A stretch of 64,000 nucleotides of DNA, from NCBI GenBank assembly GCA_963969395.1, contig OZ017797.1, positions 37,262,001 to 37,326,000 of the forward strand. The letters run 5' to 3'. A program made the translations under genes and the position numbers. Numbering within the stretch: position 1 is the stretch's first letter; each line of letters begins with the position of its first letter. Shown here piece after piece: positions 22,911 to 34,984 of the stretch. This DNA is from Pseudoscleropodium purum (lineage: Eukaryota > Streptophyta > Bryopsida > Hypnales > Brachytheciaceae). The notes under the pieces were generated by a model. That model was not told the DNA's origin and ran no database searches. It worked only from the letters and a program-made list of their open reading frames with translations.

Positions 22911-25539
22911 ATTTTTTTGAAATCCAAGCAACACAATTGTACAATTGGTCATGTTTTCAATGTGTTCACCTTGCCCTACTATAATGAAACAAAAACATTC
23001 TAAAAGATTCTAAAATATGAAAAGATTCCAAAAATTTCAAAAAAAATTTCAAAAAGATTCCAAATTCCTTGAAATTTTGTTAATTTGATCATTGCACTAT
23101 TCAAATCAATAGAAAGCGGATCATTAGATGAGATCTTAGCCCTTGAGAGGGTTGTGAGTTCCCCTATATTCAAGTGGATTCCCAGACTTCGCACATTGCC
23201 CCTGTATGATGTGGCACATCGACTAACATGTCATTTAAAATTTTTTTTCAATTTTTTTTTGCATTTTAAAATTTAAAAAAAACAACTCCCAGTGGCCTTT
23301 CTCCGACAATTGGGAGAACAACACCGGGATTAGGCCCAGATGGCTCTCTAGACCCCCAAAAAACATCTAATGGGTCATTTTTTTGGCTTTTACAAAAAAA
23401 TCTTTGTAGTGCTTTAAACAACGGAAATTAACACAAATCAATTTATTCTCCGTTGATTTGGTCATAATTTTTTTACTAGTATTGATAGTGTATCTTCTTC
23501 TTGGTCTTTATATGATTTTTCAAAGCTCTAGAGACACAACTAGCTAAGAATCACTTGTTAATATATCGAAGGTAATTTTCTGGCAAAAAGGTATTCCATT
23601 GCTTGTTGAATGGAGTATTTGCCTAATGCTAGTTTTGGTTGTTGACATATAATTACTAGATATATAGTTATATAGACTTGATATCCATTAAAAAGGTTAG
23701 CCTTGATTGCCAAGCTTAAAACCTTTTGGTCACTTTTGACCATTTTGGCACTTATGAGTAAACTTTAGATAAGTTCAAGATGCAATTATATGCTCAATTT
23801 GGCATTTCTTGGAGGGTTCAATTTTTTCCCATAGTTTTATAATACTTTGTGAAAAGGATGTTGCGATCACAAAGGCATTGTAATTTCACAAAATTTAGAA
23901 GAAAATTCCACCTCAAATCTAATTCTAAGAAAAATTCCATAATGCTGGAATATACTTTTTAAGCCTTAAACTCCATTGCATTGCTATGCCTCTAATATTC
24001 CAAACTATGTTGCAACAAACTATCAATATAAGAGTTGTAAGCATAAGGAATTGACAAGAAAAGATTTCAAGGTGAAAAAATAGGGAGAGTAGAGATCGAG
24101 TCTACAGTAGTGCAATGAGCCTCTTGTAGAAGTCTAGTTAAGGATGAATGTAAAAAGAAAGCCCCCCTATTTTGTACCATATTAATTTGATTGTTAACAC
24201 CTCTCTTAGCTAATTTGGAGCTTTTGATTGCAAATATGAAATCAAAAAGAATTTGCAAAGCAAATAAAAGGTTTCTTGCCCCAGGGATAAAATATGGGGG
24301 TAAAACCATCCCTACAAGAGGCTTGTCGCACTACTGTAGACTCTATTGAGAATGGAACCACAAAGCTGGCATTGATTTTGCCACCCAAGAATCAAAATGC
24401 CCATCAGTTGCATTCAATTGTTGACAACAAATTTATAATCTGCAATTAGGTGGATTGGCTTTATATCATGGCAAAGTTCTATGTAAAGGGCAAAGCTATT
24501 ATTTTTATTTTTTATAAAGTGCCAAAGTAGCCATATAAATTTTTCTAGTGATGCTCCAAATTTCAACATTCATTCATATATTGGATAGAAAATTTCACAT
24601 TAGTACATATCAAATGTCCATAATTCTATTTTCATCCACAATCTAGTAATTTCATCTTCACATTTCATTGTCATTTTTTAGCGAAATTACTTTTATTCTA
24701 GTGCAATATGGCACCAAAAAGCCAAAAAGTAAGCCTTGATAAAGGGAGAAGCCGGTTCAAGAGGGACTCTTGTAATAGGGCATTTGAGCAAGAGGGAGAT
24801 TATAGCCTGACCAACATTGAAGGCACCCTATTAAAATAAAATAGCCCATTTCGGATAGAATGGAGAGTTTGCCTTCATGTCATTGCTAAAAATTTTAATT
24901 TTTTTTCCATATATAGACAAGTGTCAAAAATGGCAAGTACAATTGAAATTATATTTTTTGAACAAAGTATGCATTTGTTATGAATTTTTGAAGTGTTTCA
25001 CCTAAAAGAGTCTCTAGACTACCACAAGACCAACAAAAATTATATCCATAATGTATATCAAACTCATCTAAAGTAGTCACAAAAATTACTAATATGGAAG
25101 CCCTAAAAAAGTGATGTTATAGAATGAACCAACACTACAAAGCTGAAAGTTCCTAGTGTGGTCACTAACTACTCCATCTCAGTTAGTTAAGGCATTGATT
25201 ATGGCTTAAATCTCATTCTCTGCCTTAAAACCCACAATGGGATCATTCCTAGGTGTCCGCAATGGGTATTTAGTCCACAATGGGCTGTTTTACCTTATGA
25301 GAAGTCCAACAAAGAGGGCCTCTCCTAGTGTAAAGCACTGCGCAACTGACTTTTATTTAAATACCTGCAATTCTCACAAGGTTGACCCTGTGAAATCAAT
25401 CCTGTAAGGTCGGCCATGTGAGATCTCAGAGTAGTGATCTCATGGATGTGAGGAGCCCTAAAAATGTATTGCGTATTGGTTGACCAGGCTATATGAATTC
25501 AGCAAGCAGTGTATGAGGAGCGATCTCTGTCCGGCGGTG
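22911..25539. other. Intergenic; one ~255-bp inverted-repeat element
   Basis: No gene was found. At 24090-24345 the termini GAGTCTACAGTAGTGCAATG and, on the reverse strand of the right end, GAGTCTACAGTAGTGCGACA are inverted copies that extend through AGCCTCTTGTAG. They bound a MITE-sized unit without coding capacity, and no convincing target duplication was identified. The rest is AT-rich, unassigned sequence. Confidence 0.5.
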
Positions 25540-25544
25540 TCTGG

Positions 25545-25612
25545 TCATGGCTGGTCACGTCCGGCCACGTCCGGCCACGTCCGGCAACGGCTGGGTTATT
25601 ACGTCCGGTCAC
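25545..25612. repeat. CACGTCCGGC short tandem repeat
   Basis: Three to five imperfect 10-bp units (CACGTCCGGC) run head to tail in a locally GC-rich patch at the start of the polygalacturonase upstream region. A chance frame (25547-25918) runs across it and has no recognisable domain. Confidence 0.6.
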
Positions 25613-25904
25613 GGCGGGATGAATGGGGTGGGGGTTTCTAGCGCGTGTGGGTGTCTCACTGTTCATAATATTCTTGGAGAGCCCTGTTTTGTTTTTTGGC
25701 CATTACGTTATCATTTGGAAATCACAGAACTTAAGGATTTGGCTTGCGACACACGGAGGAGAGATAACTTGCGTTTTTCATTGGGAGGATCGAGATTTTT
25801 GCGCGAGGTGTTGAGGCCGCTTCTTGAGGTAGGGCTTAGGAGGGAACTCTTTTCTGGGAGTAACTATGTGTCCTTTGCGGATGTTGGAGATCGTTGGAGT
25901 TTTC

Positions 25905-26695
25905 AAATCCATTGGTGAGCTGATTGTGAGCTGATGAAATTCGTCTCTGAGTTCGAATTCTTGGTGGATTCAGGGGCAGAGCGTTTTATGAGACTGTTTT
26001 TGACTTCCTTGTCAATTTCTAGCTGTCAGGCTGTCGGTGGATATCTAGAACCTAAGGCGTTTTAGGAATTGCGGATTATAAGACGGACTAGAGCTATTTG
26101 TTGTTCGCTAGGAATCTGGATAATGGAGATTTGAAATTGCCATGGGACGTTTATTTTGTCAGTTCCACTGGTGAGGTGATTGTTAGGTGATTGTCAGCTG
26201 TTGAAATTCGTCTTTGAGTGCCAATTCTTGGTTGATCCTGGGACTGATTGTTTTGTGAGACTGTTTTGTTTTTCTTGTCAATTCCTAGCTGTCAAGCTGT
26301 CGGTGGATTATCTAAACCCTAAGGGCGTAGTGAGAATTGCGCATTACCAGACAGGATAGAGCTATTTGTTGTTCGCTAGGGATCTGGATACCGGAGATTC
26401 GGAATTGCCCTGTGACGCTCATGTTGATGTTTAGAGGTGTCAGTTCCCTTGGTGATCTGTTTGTGAGCCGTTAGAATTCGTCTTCGAGTGTCAATTCTTG
26501 GTTGATTCAGGGGCAGAGAGTTCTATGATTCTGCCTATCTTGTCACTTCCTAGCTCAGGCTGTTGGTTGAGATCTAAACCCTAAGGTTTAATAAGAATTG
26601 TGATTACATGACGGCGCACGATCGGTTGGGAAGAGCTATTCGCTGTTCACTAGAGATCTGAATAAGGCATATTTGAAATTGTCAGCCAGGGGACC
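25905..26695 (+). repeat. Three tandem ~265-bp repeats upstream of the polygalacturonase gene
   Basis: Units at about 25905-26160, 26161-26441 and 26442-26695 share, in order: a TGGTGA/TTGTGAGC block; GAAATTCGTCT(C/T)(T/C)GAGTG; AATTCTTGG(T)TGATTCAGGGGCAGA; CTTGTCA(A)TTCCTAGCT; GTCGGTGGATATCTA(A)ACCCTAAGG; and GAGCTATTTGTTGTTCGCTAG. The copies are diverged, so the duplication is old. Units 2 and 3 contain AAACCCTAA, which equals the plant telo-box. No long frame crosses all units, so this is leader or promoter DNA rather than protein repeats. Confidence 0.8.
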
Positions 26696-27271
26696 GAGTT
26701 CGCAGATCTTGATGTTGTGATGTTTCGTTGTGGGTTTTGTTCTTACGATGCTCAGGAGTGTAAGAGTGTAAAGTGCCTGTAGCTGGAATTATGATATTAG
26801 TTTGTGCAAATTGAAAGTGTTGGTCAGAAATAATTTTACTTTCTCTAATGTATCGATATAGGGATGTTTATCTTAGATGTCATGAACTGACCGACATAGT
26901 GGCATGGAAAAGTAATTGTGGAGTGATACACGAGTACCTAGTTATTGTCAAGGTTGCCCAGGTGGCACTCCGGAGACTAAGTCCACTTATGAAATATCGT
27001 GCAGATTAGAACGCGCCGGCAGATTGTACGCCAAGATGAGAATGGTCGTTGTTACTTTTTCTTTTTCGTCACTTCTATTATATTTTGGTTCGTAGCCAAA
27101 GGAAAACCCTATCAAGTATCGCCAAGCTTTTGTCTTGTTTCACGAAATGTTTTCGTTTCGTAAGATGGGCGTCACATCACGAATGGGAGTGACGAGATGT
27201 TTCTACTCGCTGGTACTGCTCACTGATTCGTCTGAATTAACATTTTGAACTCGTCGTTCATTGTATTCCAG

Positions 27272-27631
27272 GGCGGAGTATTGGAGCCAACAGTTTTTGA
27301 ATTATGGTGCTGTTCACCTTTTGAATCGTCGGCACAAGTACCTGGTCTTTGGGCTCGATACTGGGTCGGTCCTTGCATACTTTCGAGAAGTTTTCGTAGC
27401 TTCTCCCATCTTGCCTATGCAAATGGTGTCACTGGACAGGACCACCCTTGGTCGTGTGCTGCCTTAATGTCTTACTGGCAGGAAGAACTCTACAGCCTCA
27501 TCATCAAACTGGGTCAGGAAAGAAAATTTTGGGGAAGTTACAGGAAAACAGGGCAGTCAATTACGACAAAGGGGAGGTGTTGTCGTAGACATCGAAATTA
27601 TTGCTTCATTTCATTACCTGCGTAAGATCCA
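27272..27631 (+). promoter_or_regulatory. Probable 5' untranslated exon of the polygalacturonase-like gene
   Basis: A T-rich acceptor (TTCATTGTATTCCAG, ending 27271) opens a stretch that runs without an intron signal to the start codon at 27632. It contains several upstream ATGs (for example near 27417). This suggests a leader with one intron spanning part of 26.7-27.27 kb. Transcript data would be needed to confirm it. Confidence 0.35.
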
Positions 27632-30363
27632 ATGACAAGCTTGCACCGCTTCCAGAGCTTACGACTTCTACTCCTCCTATTGAGCTGCGTAGGTTCTGAG
27701 AAATTTTGGCACACATGTTTGGTAGGCCACTCCCTGGCCGACGACTCCTTGGAGTCGGATGGAGTTGTGGATACTTCGAGTCCCATGGGCTTTCACAAGA
27801 GCATCTTCGGACATATAAAAGTAAGAGACTACCTGATCATTTGCCTTCTGTTCACTTCAATTATCTTCATTTCCGGATATCAGAACCTCCGCTTGCAAAT
27901 TTCTTGGCATTGTTTTTGGAGGAAGTTGTAACAGAAGCGCGCAGTTATATAGTTTGTGCAACATACACAGCTTGGTAACTTTTTTTTCTGTTCGTATTGT
28001 GGCGTGTCTATAGAATTTTGTCCTGCATTTATGGGTGTTCGTGAATATCTTATCGAGCCGCTTTATCATACACTGCTAGTAGTGGTTTTCAATTCTCCTA
28101 TTGCTGTTAGTCATTTATTTATATCTGTATTGTTTCTGAGTCAGATGTCCTTACTTTTTGGCAGTCAAAGGAGAGCTGTGCTCACACTGTAAATGACTGG
28201 GAACGACGTCCACACAGTGTTTCCATCACCGATTTTGGTGCAGTAGGAGATGGCAAGACGTTGAATACACATGCATTCGAGAATGCCTTTTTCTATCTCC
28301 GGAGCTACGCTGACAAAGGTGGTGCACAATTGTACATTCCTGCGGGACGCTGGCTCACTGGAAGTATCACATTGATTAGTCATCTCACATTATTCCTGGA
28401 GAACGGGGCTATTATTCTTGGCTCCGAGGTAATTGGTTTGCTTACGAAACTTTATGCAAGCGTCTACTCTGAAGAAATCCGGATTTTATTACGCTGCAAT
28501 CGATTGAATGTGTGCATAAAAGAAACGAAGCTTACTTGCCAATATATGTGCAGGACTTGAAAGACTACCTAATCGTTCCAGGTTTGCCATCATATGGTCG
28601 GGGTCGCGAGCTGCCAGGTCCAAGATATAGTAGCCTTATTAATGGTGATGGCCTTGAAGATGTTATCATCACAGGTACTCTTAAAACCCACCGTCTGTCT
28701 GCGAGTGAGCTGCGTGGTTTTAGCCGATTTAGTAACACACTTGCAATTATGAGGTCCGATAACCGGAGGTATAGAAGCAGACTGTCAGAATCTGTCAATA
28801 TGCCATCTTTCAATATGCCAATTCTTTTCAAGAGCTTGTGAATCTAATTTGTAAATCAAAGTGACAGGGACCTGGGATTTTAAATTTTAATTAAGTGATA
28901 GTTCAGGTTCTTATAAGAACTGGCGTATGATTTCAGGGGATAATGGAACAATTGATGGCCAAGGAGCGGTGTGGTGGAGTGGATTTCTCAACAAAACTTT
29001 GAATTACACTCGGCCCCATTTGGTAGAGCTTACCGAGTCACAAGATATCTTAATTTCAAATCTTACTTTCCAGAATTCTCCATTCTGGACCATCCATCCA
29101 GTCTATTGCAAGTAACATTCTAAACCCAGACGGAATTTCCCTAAACTCGTTTTTGTTTTGTTGAGATTCATTTCTCATGATGGCACGCCAGAAATTTCCT
29201 TGCTGCATTTTCCTGTTGTTCCTCTTCATCTTCCACAAGATCATTTTGCTGAATGAGCCGACAGCAAATATGTTTTAAACTTCACAAAAATATTCTTTAC
29301 GAGAACAGAAATTTTATTATCGTATTATGGTTGATTTTGCAGGAATGTCGTGGTGAAACACATGACTATCTTGAACCCCGAAACTGCTAAGAACACAGAC
29401 GGTATCGACCCCGGTACATCTTCTGACCTTTTGCACTAGTTGATCATCAACCGCATGTACTGTTTACGGCTGTGTCTCAGCTGGAGTGATTATTTTCCAT
29501 GCATTTCTAGACACCTGTCAGTCTGAACCCCTAACTACTTACAAATCATGTCTAATTAGTTGCTCGTATTTCATGGCTACATTGAACCTATTTGGAGTAG
29601 TTGTTGGACGTTACGTCGGAATGACACGTTTTTACTTGTTGTGGTCAATTTGCAGACTCTTGCCAACATGTCTGTATTGAAGACTGCTACATCAGCGTTG
29701 GTGATGATGCGATTTCTATCAAGAGTGGATGGGATCAATATGGGACTTCTTTTGGCATGCCTAGCAAGCATATTCGAGTTCGCCGCATAGTTGCTTTCCC
29801 ACATTCCGCTGGAATTTCGTTCGGCAGTGAAATGTCTGGTGGCATTTCCAACGTACAGGTCAGTTTGTTACCGTCCTTGCTTTCATAACTGCCTCGTTTT
29901 CTTTAGACCAAATCTCATTGCTCTGACTGCGCTTCTTGTGCAGGTTGACGATATGGTCGTCTCTGGCGGCAGATGGGGTGTGCGCTTTAAAACCTCAGAA
30001 GGGCGTGGAGGATACATAAAAAACGTCACAGTGAAAAACGTAGTTATGCATTCTGTCAAGACTGCAATCGCTGTCATGGGCAACTATGGAGAACATCCTG
30101 ACGAAGACTGGAATCGTTCTGCGCATCCAGTTATAGAGAACATTCTTGTCCACAATGTTGTGGGTGAAAATATCACGCAAGCAGGTCTACTATTAGGGCT
30201 ACCAGAGTCGCCTTTTCGTGACATTCGTCTTGTCAACATCGCCCTTGACGTCCGTTCAACGAAGAGTATTTGGAACTGCTCACTGGTGGCAGGATCCTAC
30301 TCCTTTGTGTTGCCCAAACCATGTGTGGAGCTTACACAGGAGAATCTTACTGTCTTGCATTGA
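27632..30363 (+). CDS. Polygalacturonase-like protein (glycoside hydrolase family 28)
   Basis: Seven coding exons: 27632-27820, 28165-28428, 28554-28674, 28937-29111, 29343-29413, 29656-29858 and 29944-30363. All have GT/AG borders and phases that add up exactly to 480 aa. A leucine-rich signal peptide (residues 1-20, LRLLLLLLSCVGS) predicts secretion to the wall. The right-handed beta-helix starts at SVSITDFGAVGDGKTLN. GH28 hallmarks: NTDGID (267-272), GDDAI (289-293), HSAGISFGSE (323-332, in place of the usual GHG motif) and RFKT (355-358, in place of RIKT). D269, D290, D291, H323 and K357 are the expected catalytic or subsite residues. The NGTIDGQG and WWSGF motifs place it in the plant clade of intron-rich polygalacturonase-like proteins, which hydrolyse alpha-1,4-galacturonan in pectin, although activity of this clade is poorly proven. 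Length is typical and no break is seen. The start is the only ATG giving a signal peptide in frame. Confidence 0.93.
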
Positions 30364-32638
30364 TTTTTCTTCCATAACCTGTACTGTATATACTCCGCCT
30401 ATTATGTGCAGGACGTCTCCCGTTTCAAACTATTACGTAGAATGTACTTCAGATTCATTGTTCAGGCAGGCAGGGGATTCGTTTTGAGCACATCAAAATT
30501 GTTGTTGAAGGTTAGGCACGTTGACCCAGGTTTAGATACCTCCGCTAATACAAGCGTCGCAATTTTGCATTTTATATCAGTCAACACCGAGATTTTTTGA
30601 AAGAGCTGTAAACTGGCTTGTGGATATTCACTGGTTTTTTTAGGTGTAGTAAGTGCTATTACCAGTACCAGTCAATGCAAATAAATACCTCAGGGTGGTG
30701 GTTTTTAATTCTTCATTGAGAAAAATCTGGGTTCATCTCCCACTTTCTGTGGTCTGGCTCCTTATTCACCAAGTTGTGGATATCCTTGGACTGAATTTGT
30801 GTTTTGACAAAAAAATTCTGTTGCATGTCACCATTTGATCAGAAAGAGTAACTTGGTATGATCCAATTCATTGCTACTCAAAGTTCATTCGATTACTCCA
30901 AGATCACTATGATAAATATTTTATAATGCATTTATAAAACATTCATTTGTTAGAAATCATTTTTTATTTTATCTTGACTTCGTTCATCATGTGGCCATTG
31001 GGAGAAAACGAGAGAAAGTTTGGGAAGGTTAAAGATGAGCGATCTTCTATAGTGTGTTGGAATTGGATTATGAATTTCTAAGTTCTCTAGAGTTGGAAAT
31101 GTTAGAAATACATTTGCCAAAATCCATGATGCTTTCTCTTCATGGTGAGTAGGAAGAAACTATGTTTTTGGAGTAACATTGCCTTGTTAAACTAAAAGCA
31201 ACCAGAAAATTTTAATTTAGTGTTAAAACATAGTTCTTCAAAGTAGCCTTCTCTTTTCACAAGCTTCCCCATAAAATTTTAATGACCAACAATTCCAATT
31301 CTCTTCTTGCAACTATTGCACATTTCAATATTGGATTATAGATTTTCTTGAGTCTTTTCAACAAGGTTTGCACTAAATTCTTGCACTCCAACCAAGTTCC
31401 TAAATGAGACAACTTTGAGCCATTTAGCAACTAATGGCACAACAATCTATCTACCTTCCAAAATACACATAAAATTGTTAACCACTGCTAAGGGTTCCCT
31501 TTGCTCCCCTAAAAAGCAAGCATAGCAACTTGCCAAGTAGCCAATGACTCTCTACAACTTTCTAGGCAACCAATGACACCAATGTTGTACTTCCCTAGAG
31601 AATATAACTAAGTTCGCTCCCAGACATGTAGGGAAGCATAAATACATTATCCCTCTTCCCAAGAAGAATGTTTATGCTAGTTAATGATGTTATGCACATG
31701 TAGAATGTGTCACTTGTTCCATCCTTATGGGACATTGCAGGGACCCATGGTGAATAGACTCTTAATTTATACCAATAAACCCTCCACAAAACTCCAAATT
31801 CAGCTTTTATTGGATTTCGAGTTTGAAACTAAATTTCAGATTCATGGCAAGAGTTGGTAGTCTCATCCCCTGTTTCACATTTCATACCCTCCTCTCCTAC
31901 CACATTCGGAGGACTTAGCGGACATCTCTTACAATACAACGATATTCGCCCAACATTCCTCCAACTCATTAGGAATCAATTGGTAGAATAGCAACTTCTA
32001 AAGTAATAACTAGTCAAAGTAAGATAATGTCATCAAGAAATTGAAATTCAATGACAGAAGTTGAAACTGAAACTGCAAGTACAACCATTTATCAGTAATG
32101 AACGTGAGGAATAGCAACTCATCAACAATGATTGCCATGAATTGCCAGTCCGCAAATGACTCCCCCTTAATGAACATACCCATGCTCTTAACCAACACAT
32201 CAGCTGTTCATGTACGGATTTCAGGAGTTCCAACCAACTCTCAGGTTCACTACCAAAAAAAATTGGAAATCGAGTGATGCTCCCATATAGGTGAAAAAAA
32301 CAGTGCTCTTAATACACTTCGGAACAAGTATGAACAAAGAAGACCTATAATATATACCTACAATCATCACAACCAGGTCACTCCTCTGAACGTGTCCCAA
32401 AAACGAAGCCAGTGCCTTGGCCCAACAGTGCCCCATCCAGGATGCAGGGCAAAGTGGAACCCAGCGACTCCGGAAACCACACTTCATTTTGCCACAAGCA
32501 TTGTCCAGTGTAAATGGAAATGGAGGGAAACAGAAGAGCTCAAAAGGACACAAATCAACATGGGCAATGTCAGCCTGGCAGTCCTTCAAACGGACAAGAA
32601 GCTCAGGAACGTCCATGCCGTCTCATGCACCTAACAAT
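30364..32638. other. Intergenic; ends in the EMSY-LIKE 3' region
   Basis: No gene was seen. The first part is the polygalacturonase 3' region. Sequence just below 32638 is less AT-rich and probably 3' untranslated region of the minus-strand gene. Confidence 0.45.
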
Positions 32639-34180
32639 CTAACTGTCGTCTCCATCCCCGTCGTCGTCGGCATTGTCCAACTCGGCATCAGAGGCGACTT
32701 CCCTCTCAGCACCGCCGTGGTGGCCCTCGGAGCCCTCATCCCTTCGCTCATCTTCATCGTCACTCTCCTCCAGACGATGCCCTGTTTCCTGAACACTGTG
32801 AGGATCTTTCTCTAAACCCATCGAGTGAACAGGAGAGTCCACGACATCGACTCTCTCATCTTCACTCCCATCGTCGGAGTACGCTGCTAGGGCCGTCAAA
32901 CCCTTCTGAAGCAACTCTTCGTATTCCTTGGCCGACCGCTTTAGAAGGTCCAGCTTTACCACGTCCTTCGCATGTTCCGCGTCGGAGTACTCCTTCAGAA
33001 GGGCGACTATCTCAGCTTCCGGGTACAGGATGTGAGTCGGTCGGCCTATCTCGGCTGTCCCATTCCTGTCTTCATCACCAGGGGCCTCTCCTCTCCACGG
33101 TCTAGACTGTGGAGTCGGGGCCAACGCGGTCTTGTCATGTGCAGGTCGTCCTCTTTGACCACTCCCTTTCGGTCTCCCCACCACACCTCCATAACCCCCT
33201 CGGCCACGTTTCACACCCCTTCCGGCACCTCGTTCAGGAGGAGTGAGACCAGGAACTTTGCCGTTCAATATGACAGGGTCGGCTCTGGGCTCGGACAGCC
33301 ACTGTAAATCGTTTCGGTCCATTGCCTTCAAATCCACCCACTCAATACTCTCATCCACAGTACCCGCGTCATAAGCAAGACAATGCAACATCGTATCCTT
33401 GTTGTAATCTACAATCACTGCCTCATAGTGAATATTGTCTTCCGGCCACCGAATACGGAGCCGCCGACCCACCCAGTTCTCAACACGCGAATCCGTAGAC
33501 GGACCTGCACCCTTGTGATTCCGCCAAGGCGTTGAACCCCTACCACTGCCCACTCCCCCTCGTCCGGAAGGGGGACCTGGAGTCCCAACCATCGCGGCGC
33601 CTCGGCTAGGTACAATAAGGGCATCGGCAATGCCTTTGCTCCGAGACTTTTTGCCGCTAGACATACCCCGGCCCCCGGAAGCGGAAGGAAGTGTCTGAGG
33701 GGCAGGTTTCAGCAGCGGGGCAGGGGGAGGGAGAATCGGAGCAACATTGCCGACCTTTTGCCTTTTCCGACTTTGAGATACAGCAGGACTCGGAGAAGTG
33801 TCTCGATGGTGCTGCGGCATGCCAGGGTCCTCGCCCGTTTGTCTCCATGTCCGAATCCGTCGAAGGGTCTCATCAAGGGTAACTTTTCCCAGCATCTCTC
33901 TATGCAGCTCGTCTTCCACTCTTAGCTCCTTCCTCAAATTAGACATGAGCCCTTCCTTGGTCCAAGTAATAACCTCTGACTGCGCACTGAACGCCCTAAG
34001 CAGGGAATGATACGCTTCGAGTTCAAGCTGACGAATCTGCTGATCAATGTGGTAGGAGCTTGATGGTTTTCCATTACCACTGGGCCGACCCTTTCTAACA
34101 CTCTGAGACCGAACCAACTGGGTAGGAGGGAGGTCGTCATCGTCCGTTCCATCGCTGTCCGACTGGTTATACACCATCAT
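32639..34180 (-). CDS. EML: EMSY-LIKE protein: ENT domain plus Tudor/Agenet domain
   Basis: Uninterrupted 513-aa frame. An in-frame TAG lies upstream, so the ATG at 34178-34180 is the earliest start. N-terminus MMVYNQSDSDGTDDDDLPP is the acidic motif seen before the ENT domain in plant EML proteins. ENT domain about 49-113 (QQIRQLELEAYHSLLRAF, then LMSNLRKELRVEDELHREML). A Pro/Gly-rich basic linker follows. The Tudor/Agenet domain spans about 234-297 (WVGRRLRIRWPEDNIHYEAV, then WVDLKAMDRNDLQWLSE). Then come AT-hook-like basic repeats (GRPKGSGQRGRP), a helical segment near 393-445 (YPEAEIVALLKEYSDAEHAK) and an Asp/Glu-rich tail. Arabidopsis EML proteins are nuclear and act in chromatin and immunity; Tudor/Agenet domains read histone marks. 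The frame is complete without any intron, whereas as I recall angiosperm EML genes are split, so this may be a retrocopy or an intron-loss lineage. It is markedly more GC-rich than its surroundings. Confidence 0.92.
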   Translation of the reverse strand: MMVYNQSDSDGTDDDDLPPTQLVRSQSVRKGRPSGNGKPSSSYHIDQQIRQLELEAYHSLLRAFSAQSEVITWTKEGLMSNLRKELRVEDELHREMLGKVTLDETLRRIRTWRQTGEDPGMPQHHRDTSPSPAVSQSRKRQKVGNVAPILPPPAPLLKPAPQTLPSASGGRGMSSGKKSRSKGIADALIVPSRGAAMVGTPGPPSGRGGVGSGRGSTPWRNHKGAGPSTDSRVENWVGRRLRIRWPEDNIHYEAVIVDYNKDTMLHCLAYDAGTVDESIEWVDLKAMDRNDLQWLSEPRADPVILNGKVPGLTPPERGAGRGVKRGRGGYGGVVGRPKGSGQRGRPAHDKTALAPTPQSRPWRGEAPGDEDRNGTAEIGRPTHILYPEAEIVALLKEYSDAEHAKDVVKLDLLKRSAKEYEELLQKGLTALAAYSDDGSEDERVDVVDSPVHSMGLEKDPHSVQETGHRLEESDDEDERRDEGSEGHHGGAEREVASDAELDNADDDGDGDDS

Positions 34181-34984
34181 GCCAGGCGGGTCCAAAAATG
34201 ACTATACTCACGGTATTTATTTCCAACTGCACTCCACAATCGCCAACCACTGTTAAAAACAAGAAGGAAAAGAAAACATTACGAGCGGGACAAAGAGGAG
34301 ACACGAGTAAGTTGGTGACTGAAACTTTCAAAGCATGGGGACGGCGCCAACCCTCCGTTTGGTTGATTTCATCACTCGACAAAATATACTAGTTCAACAA
34401 TGCTGATCCTCGCAAGGAGGCTATGAGAAGCATAAAAATTAAGAAGAGTGACGAACGACCAGTCCGCTACAAAAACTGACGAAAAATCTAATTTCAGTGA
34501 AGGAGAGTGAAAGGGCAGTCATGATGCATTCGACTACTGAAATGCAGAGCACAGACAAGAGCAACAACTTAACCACAAGTTGCTCAACATTTATGGAAAA
34601 AAAAATCTCGAAAATCCCGGTTGAAGGCAATAAGACCTACGGACTCCCTGAACCACCACTTCTTTTTAAAAAAATGCCAGCGTCGAAAGGCCCTGTTCTT
34701 TGCAATCATATTCGAGTAAACAAATCATCTGACTACATATTTCAGCCCCATATGATCATGAAATCGCAAGCCTCTCAATAGTTCAAAATATATCAAAAGA
34801 GTGGGAAATCCTGCGAAACCTGCCAGCTGCATAGTAACACTAGGGGTGTCAGAGTGCTCGACTCTCGTCTTTCTTCCTATTTTGAGACCGACACCATTCT
34901 AAGTCCCAAATCCTCGTCAGATATGATACTACCCCTGCTGTAGAGTTTTGAAGTCTCGTTTCAGAATTGTCTCCTCCTCTAGTC

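Noticed and set aside
25547..25918. 123-codon plus-strand frame upstream of the polygalacturonase gene
   Set aside because: It runs through the CACGTCCGGC tandem repeat and stops at the start of the ~265-bp repeats; no motif, and the frame is not kept in the repeat copies.
34181..34195. Five-codon N-terminal extension of the EMSY-LIKE frame
   Set aside because: It would begin at TTG, and an in-frame TAG lies just upstream. The ATG at 34178-34180 is the first usable start.
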